A stretch of 64,000 nucleotides of DNA from Anaerostipes hadrus ATCC 29173 = JCM 17467. GTDB taxonomy: Bacteria; Bacillota; Clostridia; Lachnospirales; Lachnospiraceae. The stretch spans positions 1,545,501 through 1,609,500 of the forward strand of contig NZ_AP028031.1 in NCBI RefSeq assembly GCF_030296915.1, written 5' to 3'. The notes beneath the pieces are model-generated. The model saw only the letters and a list, made by a program, of their open reading frames with translations, was not told the DNA's origin and searched no databases. Shown piece after piece: positions 37,892 to 47,018 of this stretch. Position numbers and translations under genes: made by a program. The number at the start of each line of letters is the position of its first letter. The first letter of the stretch is position 1.

Positions 37892-38254
37892 TTAATCTTC
37901 TTTTTCTAATAAATCTGTGTAGAAGCAAGAATAATTTCCTGTATGGCAGGCAGCTCCGATCTGTTTTACCTTAGCAAGTAAGGTGTCTCTGTCGCAGTCA
38001 ATATATAAATCTTTGACATACTGATAATGTCCGGATGTCTCCCCTTTGATCCATAATTCATCACGGCTTCGGCTGTAATAAGTCATAATCCCTGTCTCGA
38101 TCGTCTTATCATATGCTTCTTTTGTCATATATGCGACCATCAAAACTTCATTTGTCTTATGATCCTGTACAACAACGGTTAACATTCCGTCGCTGTTTAA
38201 TTTGAATTCATCAAAACTCATCTTGCTATTTAATGGTTTTGCCTCATTACTCAT
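37892..38254 (-). CDS. hisI: Phosphoribosyl-AMP cyclohydrolase
   Basis: 120 residues from ATG 38254; the longer ORF start at 38332 overlaps hisB. Conserved [40 protein letters not shown] with the zinc-binding Cys/Asp set. It is the stand-alone HisI domain (no HisE fusion). It follows hisB by one nt. Confidence 0.95.
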   Translation of the reverse strand: MSNEAKPLNSKMSFDEFKLNSDGMLTVVVQDHKTNEVLMVAYMTKEAYDKTIETGIMTYYSRSRDELWIKGETSGHYQYVKDLYIDCDRDTLLAKVKQIGAACHTGNYSCFYTDLLEKED

Positions 38255-38255
38255 C

Positions 38256-38843
38256 TTATAAGGCTCCTTTCGTGGAAAGTACATCTGTGATCCTTGGATC
38301 CATGCTGGTTGCTTCATCCAAAGCTTTTGCAAATGCTTTAAATGCTGCTTCGATCATATGATGATTATTCTCTCCATGTAATTTCTTCAAATGAAGATTC
38401 ATCATGCTGCCGTAAGATACTGCATAAAAGAATTCTCTTACCATCTCTGTGTCAAATTCTCCAACGCGATCAACCGTAAAATCACAATCCATCACAAAAT
38501 ATGGTCTTCCAGACAGATCGATCGCACATAACATTAATGTCTCATCCATTGGAAGCATAAATGATCCATAACGTTTGATCCCTTTCTTATCTCCAACAGC
38601 CTGTTTGATCGCTTCTCCAAGTACGATTCCGACATCTTCGATCGTATGATGGCAGTCTACATAGAGATCTCCCTCAACTTCCACATCAAGATCAAAAAAT
38701 CCGTGACGTGCAAATGCATTTAACATATGGTCAAAAAAACCGATTCCTGTATGGATATTTCCATTTCCATTTCCATCAAGATCAATGGAAAGTTTGATCT
38801 TTGTCTCACTTGTATTTCTCTCAATTGATGCACTTCTACTCAT
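38256..38843 (-). CDS. hisB: Imidazoleglycerol-phosphate dehydratase
   Basis: 195 residues from ATG 38843 (MSRSAS...). The family motifs [30 protein letters not shown] and [16 protein letters not shown] carry the manganese-binding His. This is the monofunctional form without the phosphatase domain. Confidence 0.96.
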   Translation of the reverse strand: MSRSASIERNTSETKIKLSIDLDGNGNGNIHTGIGFFDHMLNAFARHGFFDLDVEVEGDLYVDCHHTIEDVGIVLGEAIKQAVGDKKGIKRYGSFMLPMDETLMLCAIDLSGRPYFVMDCDFTVDRVGEFDTEMVREFFYAVSYGSMMNLHLKKLHGENNHHMIEAAFKAFAKALDEATSMDPRITDVLSTKGAL

Positions 38844-38847
38844 ATTT

Positions 38848-40152
38848 TTATCCTTCCTGGTTATCTTCAAATCTTACTTTCATGGAATTAGCATGTGCTG
38901 TCAGCTGTTCCTGCTTCGCAAAGAATTCGATGTCTTTGTGTACTGGCTCTAAGGCTTCTCTTGAATAGTAGATGACACTTGATTTCTTGATGAAATCATC
39001 AACACTTAATGGAGAGAAGAATTTTGCTGTTCCATTTGTTGGAAGTACGTGGTTTGGTCCTGCAAAATAATCTCCTAAAGGTTCACAGCTGTATGCTCCG
39101 ATAAAGATCGCTCCTGCATTCTTGATCCTTGTCATAACATCAAATGGATTTGCTGTCATGATCTCCATATGTTCAGACGCAATAGCGTTTGCCGTATCAA
39201 TTGCTTCTTTCATATCGCTTGCAACAAGAATATATCCGAAGGAATCTAAAGATTTCTCCATGATCTCTTTTCTTGATAACTGATTTAAGAATCCGTCAAT
39301 CTCATCAGATACTTTATGTGCTAATTCTTCGCTTGTTGTAACAAGGATCGCACTTGCCATCTCATCATGTTCTGCCTGGGAAAGTAAGTCTGCTGCCACA
39401 TATCTTGGATTCGCTGTTTCATCAGCTAACACTAAGATCTCACTTGGTCCTGCAATGGAATCGATACTTACGTTTCCATAAACTGCTTTCTTGGCAAGAG
39501 CCACAAAAATGTTACCAGGTCCTACGATCTTGTCTACTTTTGGAATAGACTCTGTTCCAAATGCCATCGCTGCAATTGCCTGTGCTCCACCGACTTTATA
39601 TACTTTTGTTGCTCCAGCTTCTTTCGCTGCAACTAATGTATTTGCTGTAACTTTTCCGTCTTTTCCAGGAGGTGTTGTCATGATGATATTTTTCACTCCT
39701 GCAACGTGTGCTGGAACAATGTTCATTAAAACAGAAGATGGATAAACTGCTTTTCCACCTGGTACATAGACACCACAAGTTTCCATTGGTGTTACTTTCT
39801 GTCCAAGCATTACTCCGTCTTCTCTTGTCTCAAACCAGCTCTTCTGAATCTGTTTTTCATGGAAATCACGAATATTCTTGATCGCTTTGCGGATAACTTT
39901 GATCAATTCATCGTCCACTTCTTCGTAAGCTTCCTTAATTTCTTCTTCTGTAACTAAAATATTGTCTGCGTTGATCTCCGCTTTATCAAACTGTGCTGTA
40001 TAATCAAAGACAGCTTTATCTCCATTATCTCTGACATTTTTGATGATCGCATCGACTTTATCCTGAAAATCCCCATAGTTTGTAGGACTTCTCTTTAATA
40101 AATCTGATAAAATATTTGCAATGGAATCTTTGTTAACTTTTACTATTCTCAT
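38848..40152 (-). CDS. hisD: Histidinol dehydrogenase
   Basis: 434 residues from ATG 40152, with GGAGGAG 7 nt before it; ORF start at 40182 has none. Motifs VYVPGGKAVYPSSVLMNIVPA, DSIAGPSEILVLAD and QAEHDEMASAIL bind zinc. It converts histidinol to histidine. It is 4 nt upstream of hisB. Confidence 0.96.
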   Translation of the reverse strand: MRIVKVNKDSIANILSDLLKRSPTNYGDFQDKVDAIIKNVRDNGDKAVFDYTAQFDKAEINADNILVTEEEIKEAYEEVDDELIKVIRKAIKNIRDFHEKQIQKSWFETREDGVMLGQKVTPMETCGVYVPGGKAVYPSSVLMNIVPAHVAGVKNIIMTTPPGKDGKVTANTLVAAKEAGATKVYKVGGAQAIAAMAFGTESIPKVDKIVGPGNIFVALAKKAVYGNVSIDSIAGPSEILVLADETANPRYVAADLLSQAEHDEMASAILVTTSEELAHKVSDEIDGFLNQLSRKEIMEKSLDSFGYILVASDMKEAIDTANAIASEHMEIMTANPFDVMTRIKNAGAIFIGAYSCEPLGDYFAGPNHVLPTNGTAKFFSPLSVDDFIKKSSVIYYSREALEPVHKDIEFFAKQEQLTAHANSMKVRFEDNQEG

Positions 40153-40168
40153 GTTTCTCTCCTCCGGC

Positions 40169-40816
40169 CTATTCTTTTTCATCCAAGATCTTCTTTAGTG
40201 CAACGATGATCTTGCTGATTCGTTCTTGTTCCATTTTCTGGCTTACCTGATTCACTACCATTCTTGCTGATAATGGGCAAACTTCTTCTAAGACTTCCAA
40301 TCCATTTTCTTTTAAGGTTGTTCCTGTCTCAACGATATCAACGATCACCTCTGATAATCCAACAATCGGTGCAAGTTCAACAGATCCGTTTAACTTAACG
40401 ATTTCTACTGTCTGTAATTTCTGATTATTGAAATATTCTTTAGCGATATGTGGGTATTTGGATGCCACACGGATGATCTCATTACTGTTTAAATATTTCT
40501 TCGCTTCTTTGGGTCCGCACACACACATCTTGCAAGCTCCAAATTTCAAGTCTAATACTTCGTATAGATTTCTTCCTTCTTCAAGGATCGTATCTTTTCC
40601 AACAACACCGATATCAGCTGCTCCATATTCCACGTAAGTTGGCACGTCACTTGCTTTGGATAAGAAAAATTTTAATTTTAATTCTTCGTTTACGAAGATT
40701 AATTTTCTTGTTTTCTCGTCTTTCATTTCCTCGCATGTGATTCCGATCTCTTCTAATAAAGCCATCGCTTTCTTTGCAAGGCGCCCTTTCGCCAGGGCAA
40801 ATGTAATATATCTCAT
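40169..40816 (-). CDS. hisG: ATP phosphoribosyltransferase, short form
   Basis: 215 residues, the short catalytic form lacking the C-terminal regulatory domain; it therefore needs His[23 protein letters not shown] is typical, and [12 protein letters not shown] and [18 protein letters not shown] are conserved. It catalyses the first histidine step and lies 17 nt upstream of hisD and 36 nt downstream of hisZ. Confidence 0.96.
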   Translation of the reverse strand: MRYITFALAKGRLAKKAMALLEEIGITCEEMKDEKTRKLIFVNEELKLKFFLSKASDVPTYVEYGAADIGVVGKDTILEEGRNLYEVLDLKFGACKMCVCGPKEAKKYLNSNEIIRVASKYPHIAKEYFNNQKLQTVEIVKLNGSVELAPIVGLSEVIVDIVETGTTLKENGLEVLEEVCPLSARMVVNQVSQKMEQERISKIIVALKKILDEKE

Positions 40817-40852
40817 GGTCTTTTGTTTCCCTTCTTTTGCTCGATTTGTTGA

Positions 40853-42034
40853 TTAGATGAAATAAAGGATTCCACCGAGGCGATGCTCTTTAGCAAATCT
40901 TTCATAGTCTGCTTTGCTGCACAGATCATTCTTTCTCTCTAAGATGACTTTCTTTCCTTCTTTTCTTAATTCTTCTGCTCGAAGGATCGCATCTTTCATT
41001 GTTGCTTCTTTATAAATGATCATTGTATCCATATGATCTGCTTCCATATGAATTCCCTGACGGCTTAATGCCATCATCAGCTCATCTAATACGATCGCAA
41101 ATCCAACTGATGGGGCTTTCTTTCCGAACTGTTCGATCAGATTATCATATCGTCCACCTTTTAGAACTGCATCTCCTGTTCCATAAGTATAACCTTTGAA
41201 AATGATTCCTGTGTAATAATTATGCTTATTTAACATTCCAAGATCAAAACTTACATACTGCTCTTTACCGTATAATTTTAAGATATCATATACATCGCGA
41301 AGTCTTTTGATTGCTTTCTTAGACTGTTCATTCTCAACCATTGCTTCTGCCTGATCTAAGATCGCTACATCTCCATTCAGTTCGTTAAAATGTAAAAATA
41401 CATCTTTAATCTTATCAGACAGATCTAATGTCTCTACATATTCCATTAATCCAAAATAATTCTTATTTAAGATCAGCTCTCGAAGCTGTGTTTTGACTTC
41501 TTCATCTTTGATCGTCTGTGTCAATCCGTTGAAGAATTCAACTTCTCCGATAGAAAGTCTGAAATCAGTCAATCCAGCTGCCAGAAAACAATCAATTGCC
41601 ATTGCAATAGATTCTGTATCTGCCTGTACAGATGCATCATTGACTAATTCTGCACCTAACTGGCATGTTTCTTTTAACTTCAACTGATAGCTTGAGTTAT
41701 TTAAAAATACATTTCCTGCATAAGATAAACGGATTCCCATATTCTCTTCATTAAAATACTTTGCGATACAGCGTGCAATGGATGGTGTGACATCCGGACG
41801 AAGAACTAAGGTATTTCCTTCTCTATCGAAGAATTTAAACATCTCCCTTGCGGATACGGTTCCTTTTTCACTGTTAAATACATCAAAGAATTCAAATCCT
41901 GGAGTTCTGATCCCTTCATATCCGTAAGATGCAAAGACTTTGTTTAATTTTGCCTTCAGCTTACTTCGCTGTCCATATTCTGTTCCATATACATCTCTGA
42001 CACCTTCTGGTGTGTGGACTCTCTTTTTATTCAT
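40853..42034 (-). CDS. hisZ: HisZ, regulatory subunit of ATP phosphoribosyltransferase
   Basis: 393 residues, a class II aminoacyl-tRNA-synthetase fold. TPEGVRDVYGTEYGQ and TVSAREMFKFFDREG, GNTLVLRPDVTPSIARCIA are the conserved segments; it lacks the HisRS anticodon-binding domain role. It activates short HisG and confers histidine feedback. Promoter and operator-like palindrome lie at 42070-42130. Confidence 0.9.
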   Translation of the reverse strand: MNKKRVHTPEGVRDVYGTEYGQRSKLKAKLNKVFASYGYEGIRTPGFEFFDVFNSEKGTVSAREMFKFFDREGNTLVLRPDVTPSIARCIAKYFNEENMGIRLSYAGNVFLNNSSYQLKLKETCQLGAELVNDASVQADTESIAMAIDCFLAAGLTDFRLSIGEVEFFNGLTQTIKDEEVKTQLRELILNKNYFGLMEYVETLDLSDKIKDVFLHFNELNGDVAILDQAEAMVENEQSKKAIKRLRDVYDILKLYGKEQYVSFDLGMLNKHNYYTGIIFKGYTYGTGDAVLKGGRYDNLIEQFGKKAPSVGFAIVLDELMMALSRQGIHMEADHMDTMIIYKEATMKDAILRAEELRKEGKKVILERKNDLCSKADYERFAKEHRLGGILYFI

Positions 42035-42069
42035 ATTTTTGCCGCTCCTTGATACTTTATCGAATTAAA

Positions 42070-42130
42070 GTGCTACTTAGGTAGCACATCAAATTATCTG
42101 TATTTTACCAATCCTTAACTTATTTGTCAA
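42070..42130 (-). promoter_or_regulatory. his operon promoter with palindromic operator-like site
   Basis: TTGACA (-35, 42125-42130), 17-nt spacer, TAAAAT (-10, 42102-42107), a strong match. Just downstream of the start site lies GTGCTAC-N4-GTAGCAC (42070-42087), a perfect 7-bp palindrome, placed where a repressor could block initiation or elongation. No T-box is seen. A TrpR-like HisR/YerC site is possible but not shown. Confidence 0.55.
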
Positions 42131-42174
42131 CCTCGTTCACTCTAATTCATCTTTTGATATGTTACATGAAATTC

Positions 42175-43203
42175 CTACAACTGAGAAACAACTTCTTCGA
42201 TCACCTGATCCATGATCTCTACCGGATCATATACAAGGTCCACACTGCAATATTCACAAATATCCTCTAATGCTCCAAAAATCCATGGATTTCTTGCTTT
42301 GATCGTCTTCATTCTTCCATTCTGCTGCACAAAACTGATAAAGAATCCTAATGTTCTGCTGATCTCATCATCACCCTCTTCTAAAATATCCATTGTGATC
42401 ACACCGCCATCGGTATTATCATATGCCATAAATAAAAGTGGATTCTTTGGACGCTCCCCTTCTTCTTCCCCTTCTACCATAACTGGAAGATAAGTAAAAT
42501 CTAAAATCACTTCAAGATCGATTTGTTTTTGATTCTTTAATTCATCTTTTAATTCCTGATCTTCTAACATCACTGACGGAAATTCTTTTTCAGCTTCTGG
42601 TATCTCTTTTACAAACATTTCCCAAGTATCATTTTCAGTATTATAACGGCGAACGATTCCTTCTGCCTGTTCGATTTCTGGGTTTAATTCTCCCTGTCTG
42701 ACTGCTTCCACTGCCATATACAGGTTCTCATAAGTTTCTATAAGAAGTGCAACTTCATCTTCATCTAACTGATATGGTTTGTAACCTTTCTTATAAGAAA
42801 CAAAGTAAATCCAGTCACTGATCGTCTTAAAACGAATATCTAATTCATCGATAACTTTTCTTTGTTCATCTGGCACATTCATCATGCTTCCCCAGAAGCA
42901 TGTAAGACTTGTATGTTCATCCATCAGATACTGTGCTGGAAGATCCCCTTCTTCACTTCCAAGGATCATATAGAAATCTCCTAAGCCTTCAACTCCATCA
43001 AAGACTGCAATTCCTCTTTCTCCGCTGAATTTTCCCATCACACTGCAAAATACAGGTTCTTCTCTGTCTTTTAGCTGAATGGTTACAAGTTGTGTGTCAC
43101 CAAGGTAATTCCAAGGCTCTAATTTGTCTAGTTTTAATGTAATGTCGTATAACTGCTTCCATGCATTCTTTGACGCTTCTTTTCTCAATGACTTGTCCTC
43201 CAT
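42175..43203 (-). CDS. Conserved hypothetical acidic protein
   Basis: 342 residues, very acidic, no signal or membrane helix, about two-domain pattern split near residue 180. I do not recognise the family. It lies alone between the his operon and the divergent rqcH. The start has no strong binding site, so ATG 43203 is uncertain. Confidence 0.6.
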   Translation of the reverse strand: MEDKSLRKEASKNAWKQLYDITLKLDKLEPWNYLGDTQLVTIQLKDREEPVFCSVMGKFSGERGIAVFDGVEGLGDFYMILGSEEGDLPAQYLMDEHTSLTCFWGSMMNVPDEQRKVIDELDIRFKTISDWIYFVSYKKGYKPYQLDEDEVALLIETYENLYMAVEAVRQGELNPEIEQAEGIVRRYNTENDTWEMFVKEIPEAEKEFPSVMLEDQELKDELKNQKQIDLEVILDFTYLPVMVEGEEEGERPKNPLLFMAYDNTDGGVITMDILEEGDDEISRTLGFFISFVQQNGRMKTIKARNPWIFGALEDICEYCSVDLVYDPVEIMDQVIEEVVSQL

Positions 43204-43403
43204 AGATTATTTTATTGTACACTTAATATTCATTATAATAAGAAATGATTTTAATTACAACAAAATCCCGACTATCTTTCTATGATTTGTGAATTTGATC
43301 GTTTTTTCTTTATACTTTTTCGAATTTCTGATATAATTGTTTGACGGATTTATCTTATTATTTTAAATTAGATAACTGATTTTATTACCAGGAGGTATTT
43401 ATC

Positions 43404-45146
43404 ATGGCATTCGACGGATTTGTCATTTCAAATATTATATCAGAACTTAATAAACAGATCATTGGTGGCAGAATCTATAAGATTTATCAGCCAGAGGCCG
43501 ACGAGATCACGCTTGTGATCAAAAAAGAGAGATTGACAACAAGACTTCATCTCTCAGCCAGTGCTTCTCTTCCTCTTGTCTATTTATCGAAAGAAGGAAA
43601 AGCAAACCCTATGCAGGCTCCAAATTTCTGCATGCTGCTTCGTAAACATATCAGCAGTGGAAGGATCATTTCGATCACACAGCCTGACTTTGAGCGTATT
43701 ATCGAAATTAAGATTGAGCATCTGGATGAGCTTGGAGATGTCTGTCAGAAACGTCTGATCGTTGAGATCATGGGAAAACACAGTAATATCATTTTTGTAA
43801 ACAGTGATGATGTGATCTTAGATAGTATCAAGCACATCTCTGCAAATATCAGTTCTGTCAGAGAGGTTTTACCTGGACGTACTTACACATTTCCACCGTC
43901 TAAAGGGAAACATCCTTTAGCAAGTCTGACTACAGAGGATTTTTATCAGCATATCATCACCAAACCACTGAATCTTTGTAAAGCACTTTATACTTCCATC
44001 ACAGGTATGAGTCCTTTGATCGCAAATGAACTTTGTTATCGTGCAGGGCTAGATGGGAATGCATCTACTGATTCTTTGACCGATGATAGTGCTGCTGGAT
44101 TATATGGCCAGCTTGTAAAATTAAATGCTCTTGTAGAAGATGAGGCATATCAGCCAAATATCATTTATTCTGGGGAAGAACCTAAGGAATTTTCTTGTAT
44201 TCCTTTAACTTCTTATCCTGACTGTACAGAGAAAACATATGATTCTATTTTTGACGTGCTGATCGGGTATTATTCTGAGAAGGAAAAATATACAAGAATG
44301 AAGCAGAAATCTTCTGACCTTCGTAAGATCGTGCAGACTGCTCTTGAGAGGACGAGCAAGAAATATGATCTGCAGCTTCGTCAGTTAAAGGATACCGAGA
44401 AACGTGAGAAATTCAAAGTTTATGGAGAACTTACACAGACATATGGATATGGACTAGAGCCAAATGCAAAATCTTTAACTTGCATGAATTATTACACAAA
44501 CGAAGAGATTACGATCCCTCTTGATCCAACAAAGACTCCTTTGGAGAATTCCAAAAAGTTTTTTGCAAAATATAATAAGCTAAAACGTACTTATGAAGCT
44601 CTTTCTGAGCTTGTCGTGGAGACAAAAGCTGATCTTGATCATCTCGATTCGATCTCTACTGCTCTTTCTTTATCCGAAGATGAGAAAGACCTGCAGCTGA
44701 TCAAAGATGAACTTTCTGATTATGGTTATATTAAGAGCCACGGAAAGAAAAAGGGAAAGAAACAGGCAAAATCCAAACCATTACATTTTGTCTCTTCTGA
44801 TGGTTTCCATATGTATGTTGGAAAAAATAACTATCAGAATGATGAATTAAGTTTTAAGTTTGCAAATGGCGGGGACTGGTGGTTCCATGCAAAGAATATG
44901 GCTGGGTCCCATGTTATTGTACGAAAGGAACAAGCGGAGACTCTTCCAGATGCTACCTTTGAAGAAGCTGGCCGCCTTGCAGCTTATTATTCCAAGGGGC
45001 GTCAGGCACCGAAGGTTGAGATTGATTATGTTCAGAGAAAAGAACTAAGAAAGCCACCAAAGGCAAAACCTGGATTTGTCATTTATCATACAAACTATTC
45101 TATGATGTGTGTTCCGAATATTGATGGAATTGAAATTGTTGAATAA
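43404..45146 (+). CDS. rqcH: Rqc2 homolog RqcH (NFACT family)
   Basis: 580 residues. The start MAFDGFVISNIISELNKQIIGGRIYKIYQPE is the NFACT-N signature; central coiled coil about 280-430; NFACT-R domain with FKFANGGDWWFHAKNMAGSHVIV and YVQRKELRKPPKAKPG. RqcH recruits Ala-tRNA to stalled 50S subunits and adds Ala tails. This is the only clear plus-strand gene in the window. CCAGGAGG 9 nt before the ATG. Confidence 0.96.
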   Translation: MAFDGFVISNIISELNKQIIGGRIYKIYQPEADEITLVIKKERLTTRLHLSASASLPLVYLSKEGKANPMQAPNFCMLLRKHISSGRIISITQPDFERIIEIKIEHLDELGDVCQKRLIVEIMGKHSNIIFVNSDDVILDSIKHISANISSVREVLPGRTYTFPPSKGKHPLASLTTEDFYQHIITKPLNLCKALYTSITGMSPLIANELCYRAGLDGNASTDSLTDDSAAGLYGQLVKLNALVEDEAYQPNIIYSGEEPKEFSCIPLTSYPDCTEKTYDSIFDVLIGYYSEKEKYTRMKQKSSDLRKIVQTALERTSKKYDLQLRQLKDTEKREKFKVYGELTQTYGYGLEPNAKSLTCMNYYTNEEITIPLDPTKTPLENSKKFFAKYNKLKRTYEALSELVVETKADLDHLDSISTALSLSEDEKDLQLIKDELSDYGYIKSHGKKKGKKQAKSKPLHFVSSDGFHMYVGKNNYQNDELSFKFANGGDWWFHAKNMAGSHVIVRKEQAETLPDATFEEAGRLAAYYSKGRQAPKVEIDYVQRKELRKPPKAKPGFVIYHTNYSMMCVPNIDGIEIVE

Positions 45147-45205
45147 ATTAAAAACACTTTGCAGGCCTTATAAATCCTACATTTTTTATATCAATTTTTT
45201 TAAAT

Positions 45206-45340
45206 TTATACATAATAGAAACCAAACAATCGTCGATTAATATCCTCTTCTGGATTCATAACGTATTCGATTGCTCTTTTTAAGTGTCTCGCTGGATTTC
45301 CTGCTGTTTCTTTCATATACATTAATTTTGATATTGCCAT
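45206..45340 (-). pseudogene. Relaxase (MobA-like) N-terminal remnant
   Basis: A 44-codon frame starting MAISKLMYMKETAGNPARHL, with GGAG 8 nt before the ATG, then AIEYVMNPEE, followed by a stop. This resembles the first residues of Firmicutes mobilisation relaxases, where the start is MAxxKxxxxK...AIxYxxNPxKT. The catalytic HUH part is missing, so this is a decayed fragment. Another short unannotated frame lies nearby (about 45449-45590). Confidence 0.45.
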
Positions 45341-45360
45341 CTCGTTATCTCCAAATAAAA

Positions 45361-45401
45361 AGAAGGATCCTTATACATTTTCTAATGTGGAATCCTTCTT
45401 T
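45361..45401. terminator. Bidirectional terminator between rqcH and ribB
   Basis: Hairpin with arms AGAAGGATCC (about 45361-45370) and GGAATCCTTCT (about 45390-45400), with T-rich ends on both sides. It could end rqcH and ribB transcripts. Confidence 0.5.
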
Positions 45402-45556
45402 CTTGATTTTATACATTTCTAGCTTATGACAAAATTTGTCCCATTTTATCCTAATTCATCTGACTTTCCACAATATCTATCACATTCGCAATCTCACTAC
45501 AGCTTTCCACCAACATAAAATCCTCTGAGAGATCAATCGTCAACTGACTATTTCTT

Positions 45557-46171
45557 TTATATCTCTTTGCGTTTTCTGTAATCTTGCAAATCCTTGATTG
45601 TTATAAATTTCATTTGAAAATGCTCTGCTAATTTTGCTAATTCTTCTGTTCTCATCATTGTGCCATCTTCTCTCATAATCTCACAGCACAATCCACACGC
45701 TTTTAAACCTGCTAATCTACATAAATCTACCGTTGCCTCCGTATGTCCATTTCTTTCTAAAACTCCATTTTTCTTTGCTTTTAATGGAAACATATGTCCC
45801 GGTCTTCGAAAATCTTCTGGTTTTGCATTTTCATCCACACATGCAATAGCTGTAATTGAACGCTCTACTGCTGAAATTCCTGTCGTTGTTGTAATATGAT
45901 CGATTGATACAGTAAATGCTGTTTCGTGATTATCTGTATTATTTTCCACCATTTGCGGAAGTTTTAATTTTTCTACATACTCCTCCGACATTGGCATACA
46001 GATTAATCCTTTTCCATGCGTTGCCATGAAATTTATATTTTCTGTTGTAGCAAATTGTGCTGCACAAATAAAGTCTCCTTCATTTTCTCGATTTTCATCA
46101 TCCGTTACCAAAATAATCTTTCCTCTTTTTAAATCTTCTAATGCACCTTCAATTGTATGAAATGTCACCAT
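45557..46171 (-). CDS. ribB: 3,4-dihydroxy-2-butanone-4-phosphate synthase
   Basis: 204 residues from ATG 46171 (GGAGG 7 nt before); the ORF start at 46213 lacks one. Conserved [31 protein letters not shown], and [11 protein letters not shown]. It lacks the GTP cyclohydrolase II fusion. Controlled by the FMN riboswitch upstream. Confidence 0.95.
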   Translation of the reverse strand: MVTFHTIEGALEDLKRGKIILVTDDENRENEGDFICAAQFATTENINFMATHGKGLICMPMSEEYVEKLKLPQMVENNTDNHETAFTVSIDHITTTTGISAVERSITAIACVDENAKPEDFRRPGHMFPLKAKKNGVLERNGHTEATVDLCRLAGLKACGLCCEIMREDGTMMRTEELAKLAEHFQMKFITIKDLQDYRKRKEI

Positions 46172-46245
46172 TTTATATCCTCCTGCCATAATTCTAAAAT
46201 TTTTCTTGATCATATTTGTTTATTAGTTTTATCTTATCACCCCAT

Positions 46246-46280
46246 TAAAAATGCCTTGATCTAAATGATTGATCAAGGCA
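46246..46280 (-). terminator. Expression-platform terminator of the FMN riboswitch
   Basis: Perfect 10-bp stem TGCCTTGATC/GATCAAGGCA (arms 46252-46261 and 46271-46280) followed by TTTTTA on the minus strand. It lies about 115 nt downstream of the aptamer and 75 nt before ribB. A second hairpin CAATTGCTCT/AGAGCAATTG (46314-46349) may be part of the switch. Confidence 0.75.
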
Positions 46281-46392
46281 GAGTAAAAAATATCTGAATT
46301 TATTTATATAAATCAATTGCTCTGGAACAAAAATATTCTAGAGCAATTGACCATAGTCGTAAAAACATTTCCATTTTTCCATATTTTGTTCT

Positions 46393-46498
46393 CTTCTTTC
46401 ATCCAGACTATACTGTCGGCTTCGGAATTTCACCGAATCATACCTTACGGCTCGTGGGCTTTACCACCGGTAGGGATTTTCACCCTGCCCTGAAGATT
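46393..46498 (-). ncRNA. FMN riboswitch (RFN element)
   Basis: On the minus strand the RFN signature is complete: AGGGCAGGGTGAAAATCCC, then CCGGTGGTAAAGCCC, CGAGCC and GTCTGGATGAAAG. It binds FMN and controls ribB. Position relative to the terminator indicates transcription attenuation. Confidence 0.96.
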
Positions 46499-46781
46499 TA
46501 TTCTATTTATATATTAATTATAATAATTTTGATTTTTGTTGTCAAGATTTAAGCTATGCAGCTACTGTCCATATCAAAAAGAATTCTACGAAACTTTGGA
46601 TCATATCAATGGACTGAGACAGTTAGAATGATAAAATATTGCTTGCACCTTGATAGTTTTAAATCGTCTTTTTTAATTCACAGGATAATTATGTTTTCCA
46701 TATAATTACATCTCCTTTTTGAGAATCATAATCCACTGATGATCGCTTTCCAATCCTTTTCTGAGACTGATTTTCGATTTG
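46499..46781. other. Intergenic stretch with no gene found
   Basis: Between the FMN riboswitch and yezD. I see no gene with a binding site and no terminator with a clean T-run. A 38-codon open stretch on the plus strand (about 46553-46690) has no clear start or family. The promoter of ribB probably lies at its left part, just upstream of the aptamer. Confidence 0.4.
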
Positions 46782-46934
46782 CTATATTCTATGTTTCTCT
46801 GTCTTATCAATCTGAATGATCTTTCCATCCTGAACAATGATCGTTATATTGCCATATTTCATATTTTTTAATAACTCTTCAATTTTTTCTTTCCATTGGT
46901 GTTGTTCTTGTGATCTTTTTATTTTATGTTCCAT
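46782..46934 (-). CDS. yezD: YezD family (DUF2292) small protein
   Basis: 50 residues, too short for length-based calls. A helical N-terminus leads to LKNMKYGNITIIVQDGKIIQIDKTEKHRI, which fits the YezD/DUF2292 pattern closely (xITIxVQDGKIxQIEKxEKxR). In Bacillus YezD sits with sulfur-assimilation genes; here it is 84 nt downstream of sarD on the same strand. This hints that the sulfonate operon serves sulfur supply. A weak binding site (AAGGTGG) precedes the ATG. Confidence 0.7.
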   Translation of the reverse strand: MEHKIKRSQEQHQWKEKIEELLKNMKYGNITIIVQDGKIIQIDKTEKHRI

Positions 46935-47018
46935 ATGCCCACCTTATTTCCTATTAATCCTGTATGTTTTATCTGTTTTTACTCGATTATACCTATTTTT
47001 CATATTTCTGTCAATATT

